A DNA stretch of 64,000 nucleotides from Pseudovibrio sp. Ad37 (GCF_001623075.1 NZ_LMCF01000012.1:62001-126000), one strand, 5' to 3'. Counted from the stretch's first letter, positions 18,471-26,620 are shown. Numbers and translations: made by a program. Notes: generated from the sequence alone by a model not told the origin.

Positions 18471-20609
18471 ATGTTTGATATACATCGCGTGGAAGTAGAT
18501 TGGGGCGGACGTCCGCTCATCCTTGAAACCGGCAAGGTTGCCCGTCAGGCAGACGGCGCAGTCATCGCAACATACGGCGAGACAAAAGTTCTCGCGACAG
18601 TCGTGTCCGCGAAGACCGCAAAGCCAGGTCAGGATTTCTTCCCACTTACCGTAAATTATCAGGAAAAGGCATACGCTGCTGGCCGCATTCCAGGTGGCTT
18701 CTTCAAGCGCGAAGGCCGTCCTTCCGAGCACGAGACCCTGACATCCCGTCTGATTGACCGTCCGATCCGTCCGTTGTTCGTAGATGGTTACAAGAACGAA
18801 ACTCAGGTTGTTCTTACTGTTCTGTCTCATGACCTCGAGAACGCTCCAGACATTCTGGCAATGGTTGGCGCATCCGCAGCACTCACCATCTCCGGCGTTC
18901 CATTCATGGGCCCAATCGGTGGCGCTCGTGTTGGTTACATCAACGGCGAATACGTTCTGAACCCAACAGTTGACCAGATGGAAGAAACCGATCTGGACCT
19001 GATTGTTGCAGGTACGAATGACGCTGTTCTGATGGTTGAGTCCGAAGCTCAGGAACTGACCGAAGAAGTAATGCTCGGCGCTGTTATGTTCGGCCACAAA
19101 GGCTTCCAGCCAGTGATCGACGCTATCATCCAGCTTGCTGAAAAAGCTGCTAAAGAGCCACGTGAACTGAACCTGCCAGATCATTCTGATCTGTTCGGAA
19201 AAGTTCAGGAACTGGCTGCTGAAGAGCTCGGCGCTGCATACTCCATCACCGTTAAGACAGAGCGTAAAAACGCTGTTGATGCTGTGAAGGCGAAAGTTGT
19301 TGAAGCTCTTGTAACCGGTGAAGAAGGCGCTCCTGACGCGACTGTCATCTCCGACCTGTTCAAGAAAGCTGAAGCTGCAATCGTTCGTGGCCGTATCCTT
19401 GATACTGGCTCCCGTATCGATGGCCGTGACCTTTCCACTGTTCGCTCTATCGTTTCTGAAGTTGGCATGCTGCCACGTGCACACGGTTCTGCCTTGTTCA
19501 CACGCGGTGAAACTCAGGCAATGGTTGTTGCAACACTGGGTACAGGTGAAGACGAGCAGTTCGTTGACAAGCTCGAAGGCACCACCAAGTCTGCATTCAT
19601 GCTGCACTACAACTTCCCTCCATACTCTGTAGGTGAAGCTGGTCGCATGGGTTCCCCAGGACGTCGTGAAATTGGTCACGGTAAACTGGCATGGCGCGCT
19701 GTTAACCCAATGCTGCCTGCACACCATGATTTCCCATACACTCTGCGTGTTGTGTCCGAAATTACTGAGTCCAACGGTTCTTCCTCCATGGCTTCCGTTT
19801 GTGGTGCATCCCTGTCCCTGATGGACGCTGGTGTTCCTCTGAAGGCTCCTGTGGCTGGTATCGCAATGGGTCTCATCAAGGAAGGCGAGCGCTTCGCAGT
19901 TCTCTCCGATATCCTTGGCGACGAAGATCACCTCGGCGATATGGACTTTAAAGTCGCAGGTTCTGCAAACGGCATCACTGCACTGCAGATGGACATCAAG
20001 ATCGACGGTATCACCGAAGAGATCATGAAAGTCGCTCTGGAGCAGGCTAAAGGCGGTCGCGTTCACATCCTTGATGAGATGGCAAATGCAATCACCGAAG
20101 CTCGTTCTGAGCTGGGTGAGCATGCTCCACGCATCGAAGTGATCAAGATCCCAGTAGACAAGATCCGTGAAGTGATCGGGTCTGGCGGTAAAGTTATCCG
20201 CGAGATCGTTGAAAAGACCGGCGCAAAAGTGAACATCGAAGACGACGGCACCGTTAAGGTGGCTTCTTCTGACGGTAAAGCGATTAAAGCTGCTCTCAAC
20301 TGGATCAACTCCATCGCTGCTGAGCCAGAAGTTGGCGTAATCTACGAAGGCACAGTTGTTAAGACTGTTGACTTTGGCGCATTCGTAAACTTCTTCGGCG
20401 CACGCGACGGTCTGGTTCACATCTCCCAGTTGGCTCCACGCAAAGTTGCGAAAGTAACTGACGTGATCAAAGAAGGCGACAAAGTCTTCGTTAAGCTGAT
20501 GGGCTTTGATGAGCGCGGTAAAGTTCGCCTTTCCATGAAAGTTGTCGATCAGGAAACTGGCAAGGAAATTCCTCGCGAAGAAGCTGCTCCAGCTCCTGCA
20601 AAAGACTAA
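18471..20609 (+). CDS. pnp: polyribonucleotide nucleotidyltransferase (PNPase)
   Basis: Phosphorolytic 3'-5' exoribonuclease and degradosome partner, 712 residues. Two RNase PH-like cores are seen: the first from the N-terminus, the second with [13 protein letters not shown] and the catalytic-side [14 protein letters not shown] and [19 protein letters not shown] domain ([17 protein letters not shown]) and an S1 domain ([16 protein letters not shown]) follow. AGGA stands five bases before the ATG. In E. coli the pnp leader is a hairpin cut by RNase III and used for autoregulation; here the 330-base leader contains a palindromic repeat that could serve similarly, which is inference. Confidence 0.98.
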   Translation: MFDIHRVEVDWGGRPLILETGKVARQADGAVIATYGETKVLATVVSAKTAKPGQDFFPLTVNYQEKAYAAGRIPGGFFKREGRPSEHETLTSRLIDRPIRPLFVDGYKNETQVVLTVLSHDLENAPDILAMVGASAALTISGVPFMGPIGGARVGYINGEYVLNPTVDQMEETDLDLIVAGTNDAVLMVESEAQELTEEVMLGAVMFGHKGFQPVIDAIIQLAEKAAKEPRELNLPDHSDLFGKVQELAAEELGAAYSITVKTERKNAVDAVKAKVVEALVTGEEGAPDATVISDLFKKAEAAIVRGRILDTGSRIDGRDLSTVRSIVSEVGMLPRAHGSALFTRGETQAMVVATLGTGEDEQFVDKLEGTTKSAFMLHYNFPPYSVGEAGRMGSPGRREIGHGKLAWRAVNPMLPAHHDFPYTLRVVSEITESNGSSSMASVCGASLSLMDAGVPLKAPVAGIAMGLIKEGERFAVLSDILGDEDHLGDMDFKVAGSANGITALQMDIKIDGITEEIMKVALEQAKGGRVHILDEMANAITEARSELGEHAPRIEVIKIPVDKIREVIGSGGKVIREIVEKTGAKVNIEDDGTVKVASSDGKAIKAALNWINSIAAEPEVGVIYEGTVVKTVDFGAFVNFFGARDGLVHISQLAPRKVAKVTDVIKEGDKVFVKLMGFDERGKVRLSMKVVDQETGKEIPREEAAPAPAKD

Positions 20610-20628
20610 GCTTTTCTAGCTAAATTCA

Positions 20629-20664
20629 AAAAAAGGCCGGTTCAGAAATGGACCGGCCTTTTTC
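20629..20664. terminator. bidirectional terminator between pnp and the EamA gene
   Basis: AAGGCCGGTTC (20633-20643), loop AGAAATG, then GACCGGCCTT and further T. An A run precedes the stem on this strand, so it can also terminate the converging minus-strand gene that ends at 20676. Confidence 0.85.
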
Positions 20665-20675
20665 TTGTTTCAAGC

Positions 20676-21560
20676 TCACTCCGCTGCGCTCTTAGAGGTC
20701 TGCGCCTTAAGACGTGAGTGTCCGGCCAGAATATACAGCCCGCTCAGTACAATAATCGCGGAGCCTGCCAGTGTCATTGCGTCGGCGGTCTCGTCAAAAA
20801 TCAGGAAGCCGAGCAGGAGGCCGAAAAGCAATCGGGAGTACCGGAAAGGGGTGACGACGGACACCAGCCCGGTGCGCATAGCAACCGTAAGCGAGTAATA
20901 AGCCCCAATGCCGACAAGGGTGCCCGCAGCGATGACCAATCCGCTGAAGAGATCAGGCCAGACAAACCCGCCAGACCAGAATGAGTAAACTGCGCCAGTT
21001 GGGATAAGCACTGCAAAGCCGTAAACACCAAGCTGCATGTTGGAAAGGGCAGGGGGAGCCGCTCGCGTTGCCAAATCACGACCAGCAAAGCCAATCATAC
21101 CGATGATGGCAAGGATCGAGGTCACCTGAAAGCTTTCCGAACTTGGCTGGATAATCATCAGCACGCCAATGAAACCGATCAGGATCGCAAGCCACCGCTG
21201 CCAGTTCACACGCTCACCAAACAACACGGCAGCACCCAGAGTGACTGTAATTGGAGTGGCCTGAAGAATAGCAGAAGTGCTGGAAAGCGTGTTCAGTGCC
21301 AATGACAGCAGGAAAAACAGCCGCCCCGTAATTTCAAAAACCGCACGCGTGTAAAGTGTCGCCTTCAACGCTTCCGGCGTAAAAGCCCGTTCACCGCGTC
21401 TCCAGGTCAACAGCAAAAAGCCGAATGTGCCGCCGATACCAAACAACATCAGTGTTTGCCCAACGGGCACTGAAGCCGTCGCTGTCTTAAGCAGCGTATC
21501 CTCAATGGCAAACCCCAGCATTGCAAGCACCATCCAGGAGCTGCCGCGTATATTATCCAT
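20676..21560 (-). CDS. EamA/DMT family inner-membrane transporter
   Basis: A 294-residue protein with about ten hydrophobic helices in two EamA halves, the layout of drug/metabolite exporters (RhaT, YdcZ and similar). The open frame extends 180 bases further upstream, but the start MDNIRGSSW at 21560 has AAGGGGA eight bases upstream and gives the family length. The upstream extension is rich in Cys and Phe and carries a dispersed repeat copy, so it is not coding. Substrate cannot be inferred. It converges on pnp, with a shared terminator, and stands alone. Confidence 0.87.
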   Translation of the reverse strand: MDNIRGSSWMVLAMLGFAIEDTLLKTATASVPVGQTLMLFGIGGTFGFLLLTWRRGERAFTPEALKATLYTRAVFEITGRLFFLLSLALNTLSSTSAILQATPITVTLGAAVLFGERVNWQRWLAILIGFIGVLMIIQPSSESFQVTSILAIIGMIGFAGRDLATRAAPPALSNMQLGVYGFAVLIPTGAVYSFWSGGFVWPDLFSGLVIAAGTLVGIGAYYSLTVAMRTGLVSVVTPFRYSRLLFGLLLGFLIFDETADAMTLAGSAIIVLSGLYILAGHSRLKAQTSKSAAE

Positions 21561-21651
21561 AATAGTATCCCCTTGCGGGAGCAGCTGCCTGGGTCTCGGA
21601 AACGCGTGAAAACGCAACCCTGCTGCATTTTTAAGTTCTGTAAAGATGAGA

Positions 21652-21707
21652 GCGCATTCTCGAAAACAGATCTTGGTTTTCGAGCAGGAGTACGCGTTAA
21701 AACAAAG
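21652..21707. repeat. dispersed palindromic intergenic repeat, copy 2
   Basis: This 56-base copy has GCGCATTC (21652-21659) and TACGC (21691-21695) as outer arms and an inner perfect stem CTCGAAAAC / GTTTTCGAG. It ends with an AAAACAAAG segment shared with the copy at 26669. It sits 92 bases upstream of the minus-strand EamA gene. Confidence 0.75.
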
Positions 21708-21831
21708 ATTTAGAGTCTGATGCGTGCATGGTGTGAACACACCGTACTCTGAGTAAGCTATCCGCTATCTTAGCGCAAGAATATGAGTTTCACGCGGGTT
21801 TCTATTCAGGTGGACTTGAGAATTCCTCATA

Positions 21832-22239
21832 GCTGGAGCGGTTTTAGCACCGCATGGCTTTACCAGCAGTGTTGAAGCATGGGTTCCCGAAAGTTCGGGG
21901 GTGAGCAAGGCGAGCAGGCAGTGCCTGCGCATTGTGAGTAAATTAGTTTCTTCGGCATTGGCTGCTCGCCTTGCCCGGGCGTTTTTGTATGAAACAAGAT
22001 CTCCTCCGAAAGGCATTGGGAGCAGGCACTGTCAACGATGCACACGCTTGCCAGAGGCAAATGTGAGTGTCGATGATAGCTAAACGCCTGCCAGTGTAGA
22101 CGCCCATCGGGTGACCAGCTTCCGCTTGGTCCCTGCACTAAAGACTTTCAAGGGGTGTTTCAACGAACCCGCCGGGTGATGCGTTACTTCATCCGGTAGC
22201 CCCGCCCAGCCCACGCCGCACTGATGGACGGTCCATCAG
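21832..22239. other. gene-free structured region, candidate non-coding RNA or repeat island
   Basis: The gap from 21561 to 22477 has no convincing gene but many inverted repeats: GCTGG/CCAGC enclosing GCGGT/ACCGC (21832-21867); CCCGAA/TTCGGG (21886-21899); a perfect 13-bp stem at 21905-21917 and 21962-21974, with a TTTTT run eight bases further; GCAGGCA/TGCCTGC (21914-21928), overlapping the 5' arm of that stem; GACCAGC/GCTTGGTC (22113-22131); and CTGATGGAC/GTCCATCAG (22221-22239). I found no RNase P, tmRNA, 6S or SRP RNA signature. Short open frames on both strands cross the stems and look accidental. Confidence 0.5.
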
Positions 22240-22402
22240 CTGCCCGAATACGTGAGCACAACACTGAGAATATGCGGGGTTGAGGGCAGGGGGATAAGTT
22301 TTTTCAGATTTTTCGCAGGACAGGCCGTACATGACCAAGCATGAAACGAGAACCAGCTTCGCGAGACAGAGCAAACTCCGGGACACCAACTGCCATATGA
22401 GT

Positions 22403-22430
22403 TTGAAACTCTTTAGTGCGCCTGCTATAC
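22403..22430 (+). promoter_or_regulatory. candidate sigma-70 promoter for dapB
   Basis: TTGAAA (22403-22408) and CTATAC (22425-22430) are separated by 16 bases, close to the alphaproteobacterial housekeeping consensus. A further TATAAT at 22441 lacks a good -35. The leader to the dapB ATG would be about 40 bases. Confidence 0.5.
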
Positions 22431-22477
22431 CCCTCCACACTATAATTTGAGGGGCTTTCGTAGGCTTGGGGGACGTG

Positions 22478-23293
22478 ATGAGTGACATGCGACTGGTTGT
22501 TGTAGGCGCAGCAGGCCGAATGGGGCGTGCGCTGGTACGCACAGTGACCGAAATGGACGGGGTTGTGGTGTCAGCCGCGATCGAGCGCAAACACTCCCAG
22601 TTTCTGGGCACAGATGCTGGCGAACTCGCAGAATGTGGTAAACTCGGCGTTGCAATCACCGATGATCTTGAGGCGGCATTTGCAGGTGCAGATGGCGTGC
22701 TGGACTTCACCGTGCCAGAGGCAACGGTTGAATTTGCAGAAGCTGCGGCACGTCATTCTATTGCGCACATTATCGGCACAACCGGAATGACGTCTGCTCA
22801 ATCTACCGAACTTGCTCACGCCGCGACATCAGCCCGCATTGTAAAATCAGGCAATATGAGCCTAGGTGTTAACCTGCTCGCATGCCTCATTAAAAAGGCC
22901 GCTGCAGCTCTGGATGAAGATTTCGATATCGAAGTCCTGGAAATGCATCATCGGCATAAAGTTGATGCCCCATCAGGAACAGCATTGCTGTTGGGTGAGG
23001 CAGCAGCTGAAGGCCGGGGGATTGATCTTGAAACCCATAGTGTTCGCACACGAGACGGCATTACGGGTGAACGAAAAAGAGGCGACATCGGCTTTGCAAC
23101 ATTGCGAGGTGGATCTGTCGTAGGTGAACATACGGTGATGTTTGCGAGCGAGGGAGAGCGTATAGATCTCTCACATATCGCAACGGATAGACAACTGTTT
23201 GCTCGCGGTGCCGTGAAAGCAGCCCTCTGGGCGCACAATCAGCAACCGGGCCTGTACTCAATGGCTGATGTTCTCGGCCTGAATGATGAGTGA
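22478..23293 (+). CDS. dapB: 4-hydroxy-tetrahydrodipicolinate reductase DapB
   Basis: NAD(P)H-dependent reductase of the lysine/meso-diaminopimelate pathway, 271 residues. The nucleotide-binding loop VGAAGRMGR is at the N-terminus, and [13 protein letters not shown], with the catalytic His/Lys region, lies near residue 155. The in-frame TTG at 22466 is disregarded: ATG 22478 has GGGGGA just upstream. dapF, another step toward cell-wall diaminopimelate, lies separately at 43 kb. dapB is followed by gpmA after a 215-base gap holding a cruciform repeat. Confidence 0.96.
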   Translation: MSDMRLVVVGAAGRMGRALVRTVTEMDGVVVSAAIERKHSQFLGTDAGELAECGKLGVAITDDLEAAFAGADGVLDFTVPEATVEFAEAAARHSIAHIIGTTGMTSAQSTELAHAATSARIVKSGNMSLGVNLLACLIKKAAAALDEDFDIEVLEMHHRHKVDAPSGTALLLGEAAAEGRGIDLETHSVRTRDGITGERKRGDIGFATLRGGSVVGEHTVMFASEGERIDLSHIATDRQLFARGAVKAALWAHNQQPGLYSMADVLGLNDE

Positions 23294-23312
23294 CATACAA
23301 TGCATGCTTGCT

Positions 23313-23414
23313 AGAGCGTGTTCTGTTTGATTGGGTTCAATCAAACGACAAGACTTCGCTCCAACAAAGATGTTGGAGCGCGATGCGCAAACGTACATGA
23401 ACGCGACGTGCTCT
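23313..23414. repeat. 102-base double-hairpin element between dapB and gpmA
   Basis: Outer arms AGAGC (23313-23317) and GCTCT (23410-23414) enclose two perfect hairpins: GTTTGATT/AATCAAAC with a 6-base loop (23325-23346) and CGCTCCAACA/TGTTGGAGCG with an AAGA loop (23357-23380). There is no T run, so it is more likely a mobile palindromic repeat or an mRNA-stability element than a terminator. AGAGC-bounded repeats containing TTTGATT hairpins are, from memory, common in Rhizobiales. Confidence 0.6.
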
Positions 23415-23508
23415 GATGAGCGATGAGCAAGACATGTGAAATGAGACTTGAAACAGTCCTTCCAAGACAGCTGTTTTCAAGCAAACATAACCTCCTTAGG
23501 AGAGCTTA

Positions 23509-24132
23509 ATGGAACGCCTTTTGGTTCTCGTCCGTCACGGACAAAGCGAATGGAATTTGAAAAACCTGTTCACCGGCTGGAAAAACCCAGACCTGACAGA
23601 ACAGGGTGTTGAAGAAGCAACAACAGCCGGTAAAAAACTCAAAGAAATGAACCTGACATTTGATCTGGCGTTCACTTCTGACCTGCTGCGTGCTCAACAC
23701 ACTCTTAAGCTGATCCTTGGTGAGCTTGGTCAGGAAGACCTGCCAACATCAAAAGATCAGGCTCTGAACGAGCGTGACTACGGTGACATCACCGGCATGA
23801 ACAAAGACGAAGCTCGTCAGAAATTTGGTGAAGAACAGGTTCACATCTGGCGTCGTTCTTTCGACGTTCCTCCTCCAGGCGGCGAAAGCCTGAAGATGAC
23901 TGCAGAGCGCACCCTGCCTTACTATCGTTCTGACATTCTTCCTAAAGTTCTCGAAGGCAATCGCGTGATTGTTGCTGCACACGGCAACTCCCTGCGTTCC
24001 CTCATCATGGAACTTGAAGGACTTTCACCTGAAGAAATCCTCAAGCGCGAGCTCGGCACAGGCAAGCCTGTTGTTTATCGCCTTGATGAAGAAGGTAAGG
24101 TTCTTTCAGTTGAGGACCTGGCAGAAGTTTAA
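23509..24132 (+). CDS. gpmA: 2,3-bisphosphoglycerate-dependent phosphoglycerate mutase
   Basis: Interconverts 3- and 2-phosphoglycerate in glycolysis, 207 residues. The phosphoacceptor histidine is H10 in [10 protein letters not shown]; the substrate loop FTGW is at 21-24; [10 protein letters not shown] and [16 protein letters not shown] supply the acid and second histidine. The length is the short alphaproteobacterial type. The Shine-Dalgarno AGGAGA lies inside a small inverted repeat (CTCC-TTA-GGAG, 23492-23502), which could partly mask it. A strong terminator follows. A diverged paralogue sits 1.9 kb downstream. Confidence 0.96.
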   Translation: MERLLVLVRHGQSEWNLKNLFTGWKNPDLTEQGVEEATTAGKKLKEMNLTFDLAFTSDLLRAQHTLKLILGELGQEDLPTSKDQALNERDYGDITGMNKDEARQKFGEEQVHIWRRSFDVPPPGGESLKMTAERTLPYYRSDILPKVLEGNRVIVAAHGNSLRSLIMELEGLSPEEILKRELGTGKPVVYRLDEEGKVLSVEDLAEV

Positions 24133-24156
24133 GCCACCCTCAAAATTCAGAATCAT

Positions 24157-24186
24157 AAAAAGCGGCTCTTCGGGCCGCTTTTTTAT
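24157..24186 (+). terminator. intrinsic terminator after gpmA
   Basis: AGCGGC (24161-24166) pairs with GCCGCT (24174-24179) around a TTCG-containing loop, followed by a seven-base T run. It lies 25 bases after the gpmA stop and closes that transcript before the AT-rich leader. Confidence 0.88.
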
Positions 24187-24428
24187 TTGGCTGAGTTGCA
24201 CTGCTCTGGAATGGCTGAATTAGAATTGTAAAAATATAAATATTATTCACACAAATAGTCTTTGTTAAAATACTAAGTATGTGAAATTAAATACACTTAA
24301 AATTATCAATAATAGATAATGCATGCGTCATTATTATTTACCTTGCGCTACGTAAGATTCGATGCAAGCCTCTCCATGCATACAGAAAATGTATGACCGC
24401 ATTAATATATTAATTGAGAGGACAACCT
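24187..24428 (+). promoter_or_regulatory. AT-rich leader with nested palindromes upstream of the small peptide gene
   Basis: This segment is visibly much more AT-rich than its surroundings. It contains ATAATG/CATTAT near 24316-24335, the perfect inverted repeat CATACA-GAAAA-TGTATG (24379-24395) and the 14-base perfect palindrome ATTAATATATTAAT (24401-24414). The last stands directly before the GAGAGGA ribosome-binding site (24416-24422). The palindromes are placed as regulator sites would be. No gene is seen in it. Confidence 0.5.
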
Positions 24429-24536
24429 ATGAAGTTTTCAGTAGCAAACGACGGTCGCCCAGCATCTGCTCAAGCAAAGCCAGCAAAGTTGAATGGTGGC
24501 CTTGCTCCAAAAGATGAAGAGAAAAAACCAAAATAA
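24429..24536 (+). CDS. 35-residue peptide of unknown function
   Basis: A short gene with an excellent ribosome-binding site (GAGAGGA, six bases before the ATG) and its own terminator eleven bases after the stop, so I take it as real despite its size. The peptide begins MKFSVANDGRPASAQAKP and ends KDEEKKPK; it is rich in Lys, Ala and Pro, with a NGGLAP segment in the middle. It has no Cys, no Thr, no hydrophobic stretch and no signal peptide. It shares only its MKF start with the next gene. It may be a precursor peptide, a small regulator or a leader; I do not recognise the family. Confidence 0.6.
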   Translation: MKFSVANDGRPASAQAKPAKLNGGLAPKDEEKKPK

Positions 24537-24546
24537 TTTAATGTGT

Positions 24547-24577
24547 GAGGCAGTTTAGGCTGCCTCGCTTCATTTTT
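24547..24577 (+). terminator. terminator or attenuator after the small peptide gene
   Basis: GAGGCAG (24547-24553), loop TTTAGG, CTGCCTC (24560-24566), then GCTTCATTTTT. It lies between the 35-codon gene and the GTG of the next gene at 24608. Expression of the downstream gene would therefore depend on read-through or on a separate promoter, so the peptide transcript should be the more abundant one. Confidence 0.75.
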
Positions 24578-24607
24578 GCAGAGTGTTTTATCTGCGAGGG
24601 AATTCCT

Positions 24608-25336
24608 GTGAAGTTTGTAAGAATGGTCAAATCTGCCCCGGACGTCGTCAAGGCAGATGGAACGAACCTTGGCATGATGCCAGCCCGGGCAATGAAGTAT
24701 TGTGAACCCCTCCTTACTGCTTCTCGTCAGGGCTACTATGTTTACCCGCCAGTAGATTTTTATCTGATGTGGACCGGATCTGAGGCCCTCTATCGGCTTG
24801 GCGCCGAGGGCGAGTGGACCCTGCTGGATCGGTTGTATCTTACAGACTTCGTGGAAGACTACCAAAACTCCTGCCCAGAGGGGCTGGAGGATTACTACCC
24901 GCCATTTCTGGATGTGTTTCCTGAAGGCGACATCGTTCAGATCGGCGCTGGTTACAGCTTGATCGGCGATGAAGGTCAGTGCCATTGGGTCCGCGGCCCA
25001 ATCAACCTGCCGTCCAATGCAGGCTATGATTGCTTTGAAGCGATGATTGACTCCAGCTGGTTCTGTTCACCGCTCTTCATCAATATCAAGCTTCGCAAAC
25101 AGGATGTCCCAATCAGCTTCCCACGCCACCGGCCTTTGTTGCAGGTCGTGCAGTTGCCCAACACGATCCTGCCGAAGACACCGATTGTCCAACCGGAAAT
25201 CACCGAGATGGACAGCAGTTCCCAAGAGTTTTGGCAGGCCTGGGCAAGAAGTTACGACAAACGCAATGGCGGACGTTCTGGCAGCTACGCCAGTGAGCAG
25301 CGCCGCATCAACACCCAATATGCAGTCGCCGACTAG
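24608..25336 (+). CDS. unrecognised 242-residue protein, loosely DUF6065-like
   Basis: GTG 24608 is chosen because GAGGG lies seven bases upstream; the 21 residues available before it run through the terminator hairpin. I do not recognise the function. From memory the middle resembles the DUF6065 layout: a GYYVYPPVDFYLMW block, then RGPINLP, a W..SPLFINIKL block and HRPLLQVVQLP. Cysteines are at 32, 89, 125, 142 and 153. There is no signal peptide or membrane segment. The C-terminus (about 203-242) is polar, with WQAWARSYDKRNGGRSGS. It is preceded by a small peptide gene and followed 28 bases on by a flavin-type oxidase gene, suggesting a functional unit. Confidence 0.75.
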   Translation: MKFVRMVKSAPDVVKADGTNLGMMPARAMKYCEPLLTASRQGYYVYPPVDFYLMWTGSEALYRLGAEGEWTLLDRLYLTDFVEDYQNSCPEGLEDYYPPFLDVFPEGDIVQIGAGYSLIGDEGQCHWVRGPINLPSNAGYDCFEAMIDSSWFCSPLFINIKLRKQDVPISFPRHRPLLQVVQLPNTILPKTPIVQPEITEMDSSSQEFWQAWARSYDKRNGGRSGSYASEQRRINTQYAVAD

Positions 25337-25364
25337 TCGCTCCTGAAAAGGCATCAGAAAGCCG

Positions 25365-25916
25365 ATGATCGTAGCCAAAAAACTGAACCGCAGATTTCGT
25401 CAGCACATCGAAGAGCAATCAATGTTCTTCGTCGCAACAGCTGCTGCCACAGGGCACATCAACCTGTCCCCCAAAGGCATGGATACCCTCAGGGTTTTAA
25501 GTGACGAGCGCATCATCTGGCTGAACCTGACCGGCATTGGCAATGAGACAGCCACCCACGTGCAAGATGATGGCCGCATGACGCTCATGTTCTGTTCGTT
25601 CGGCGAGCAGCGCCTCACGCTTCGAGTGTTTGGAACAGCAAAGGTCATTCATCCAAGAGATGAGGACTGGGCTAAACTGGTTGCTCAGTTCCCCGACCTG
25701 CCGGGGTGTCGACAAATCTTCGACCTTGATATCGAACTCATTCAGACCTCATGCGGCTCAACAGTCCCGCGCATGGATTTGGTTGATACGCGCGTTGAAA
25801 AAGAATTCCTGCCCTACTACGAGACGATGGATCGTGAGGAGTTGGAGAACTACTGGCGCAAGCACAACGCCACAAGTCTGGACGGCCTGCCCACCAACAT
25901 TCTGGAGCCTGCCTGA
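25365..25916 (+). CDS. pyridoxamine 5'-phosphate oxidase family (FMN split-barrel) protein
   Basis: A 183-residue protein with the split-barrel features of the PNPOx-like family: FFVATAAATGHINLSPKG near residue 20, the strand WLNLTGIGNETATHVQDDGRMTL (given here in part: NETATHV, DDGRMTL) and LRVFGTAKVI. These proteins bind FMN or F420 and act as oxidases or reductases on varied substrates; true PdxH activity is unlikely without its C-terminal signature. It follows the unrecognised gene by 28 bases, most likely in one operon. The family also has heme- and biliverdin-binding branches, so substrate is open. Confidence 0.8.
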   Translation: MIVAKKLNRRFRQHIEEQSMFFVATAAATGHINLSPKGMDTLRVLSDERIIWLNLTGIGNETATHVQDDGRMTLMFCSFGEQRLTLRVFGTAKVIHPRDEDWAKLVAQFPDLPGCRQIFDLDIELIQTSCGSTVPRMDLVDTRVEKEFLPYYETMDREELENYWRKHNATSLDGLPTNILEPA

Positions 25917-26011
25917 AATCATCATTGGATGTTTTAACGAAAGTCGGGTTTAGAGCTGCAATTGAACCTATATAAGACACGCACACAAAGAAGATCTGAG
26001 AGGCGTGTTTT

Positions 26012-26620
26012 ATGGGATTGTTGGTGTTGGTACGCCACGGGCAAAGCGAATGGAATGCGCTAAAGGTTTTCTCAGGACAGGCCAATCCTGAGCTGAGTGC
26101 CAAGGGCATTGAAGAAGCCCGAAACGCAGGTCGTACTCTCCATTCTCAGGCAATCCAGTTCGATCTGGCCTATTCATCAGGCCTTAGGCGCGCCCGCAAA
26201 ACACTGGATCTCATTCTCGAAGAAGCTGAGCAATCTCATCTGCATGTCATTGAGGACAAGCTCTTCAATGAAAGGGCCTATGGTGATCTCACAGGCATTT
26301 CTATCGAAAGCGCGGTTCAGGAACACGGTGTGGAGCAAGTGCACCAATGGCGCCACTCCTTGCACGCCGTGCCGCCCGGTGGTGAAAGTGTGGAGATGAC
26401 CGCGAACAGAGCTCATGGTGTGTTTAAACACAGTGTCCTGCCTCAGTTGATGAATGGAAAAAATGTCATCATCTCCTCGCACCGAAATACAATTCGAGGG
26501 CTGGTCTCGAAGATTTGCAAGCTTAATCAAAAAGAGACCGAGTGCATGCACATCGGCACCGCACAGCCGCTCTTCTTTCAGGTAAACAGCGCTGAAGATA
26601 TTCAGCAAATCAGCAAATAA
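26012..26620 (+). CDS. diverged phosphoglycerate mutase paralogue (histidine phosphatase)
   Basis: A 202-residue relative of gpmA, 1.9 kb away. It keeps R8-H9-G ([10 protein letters not shown]), E87 in NERAYGDLTG and H157, so the phosphohistidine chemistry is probably intact. It differs at substrate-loop and active-site neighbours: FTGW is FSGQ (20-23), HGNSLR is HRNTIR (157-162) with Arg in place of the Gly beside the catalytic His, and the WRRSFDV block is WRHSLHAV. It may be a phosphatase with another substrate rather than a glycolytic mutase. GAGAGG lies upstream of the ATG; a terminator follows the stop. Confidence 0.88.
   Translation: MGLLVLVRHGQSEWNALKVFSGQANPELSAKGIEEARNAGRTLHSQAIQFDLAYSSGLRRARKTLDLILEEAEQSHLHVIEDKLFNERAYGDLTGISIESAVQEHGVEQVHQWRHSLHAVPPGGESVEMTANRAHGVFKHSVLPQLMNGKNVIISSHRNTIRGLVSKICKLNQKETECMHIGTAQPLFFQVNSAEDIQQISK

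Noticed and set aside
18420-20420. 666-codon open frame on the minus strand opposite pnp
   Set aside because: It mirrors the codon bias of pnp on the other strand, has no ribosome-binding site and no family sequence; pnp itself is unmistakable.
21765-22138. Two short minus-strand open frames in the structured region, one at 21765-22016 and one at 21860-22138
   Set aside because: They cross several hairpins, are Cys/His/Ser-rich without pattern, and have no ribosome-binding site.
21832-22260. Idea that this region is RNase P RNA, tmRNA (two-piece alphaproteobacterial type), 6S RNA or SRP RNA
   Set aside because: None of the core signatures I know (RNase P GAGGAAAGTCCG, tmRNA tag codons or T-loop, SRP GGAAG tetraloop domain) is found on either strand.
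24470-24985. 171-codon minus-strand open frame over the peptide cassette
   Set aside because: It crosses the terminator hairpin and the peptide gene, and lacks a ribosome-binding site; the plus-strand genes have good ones.
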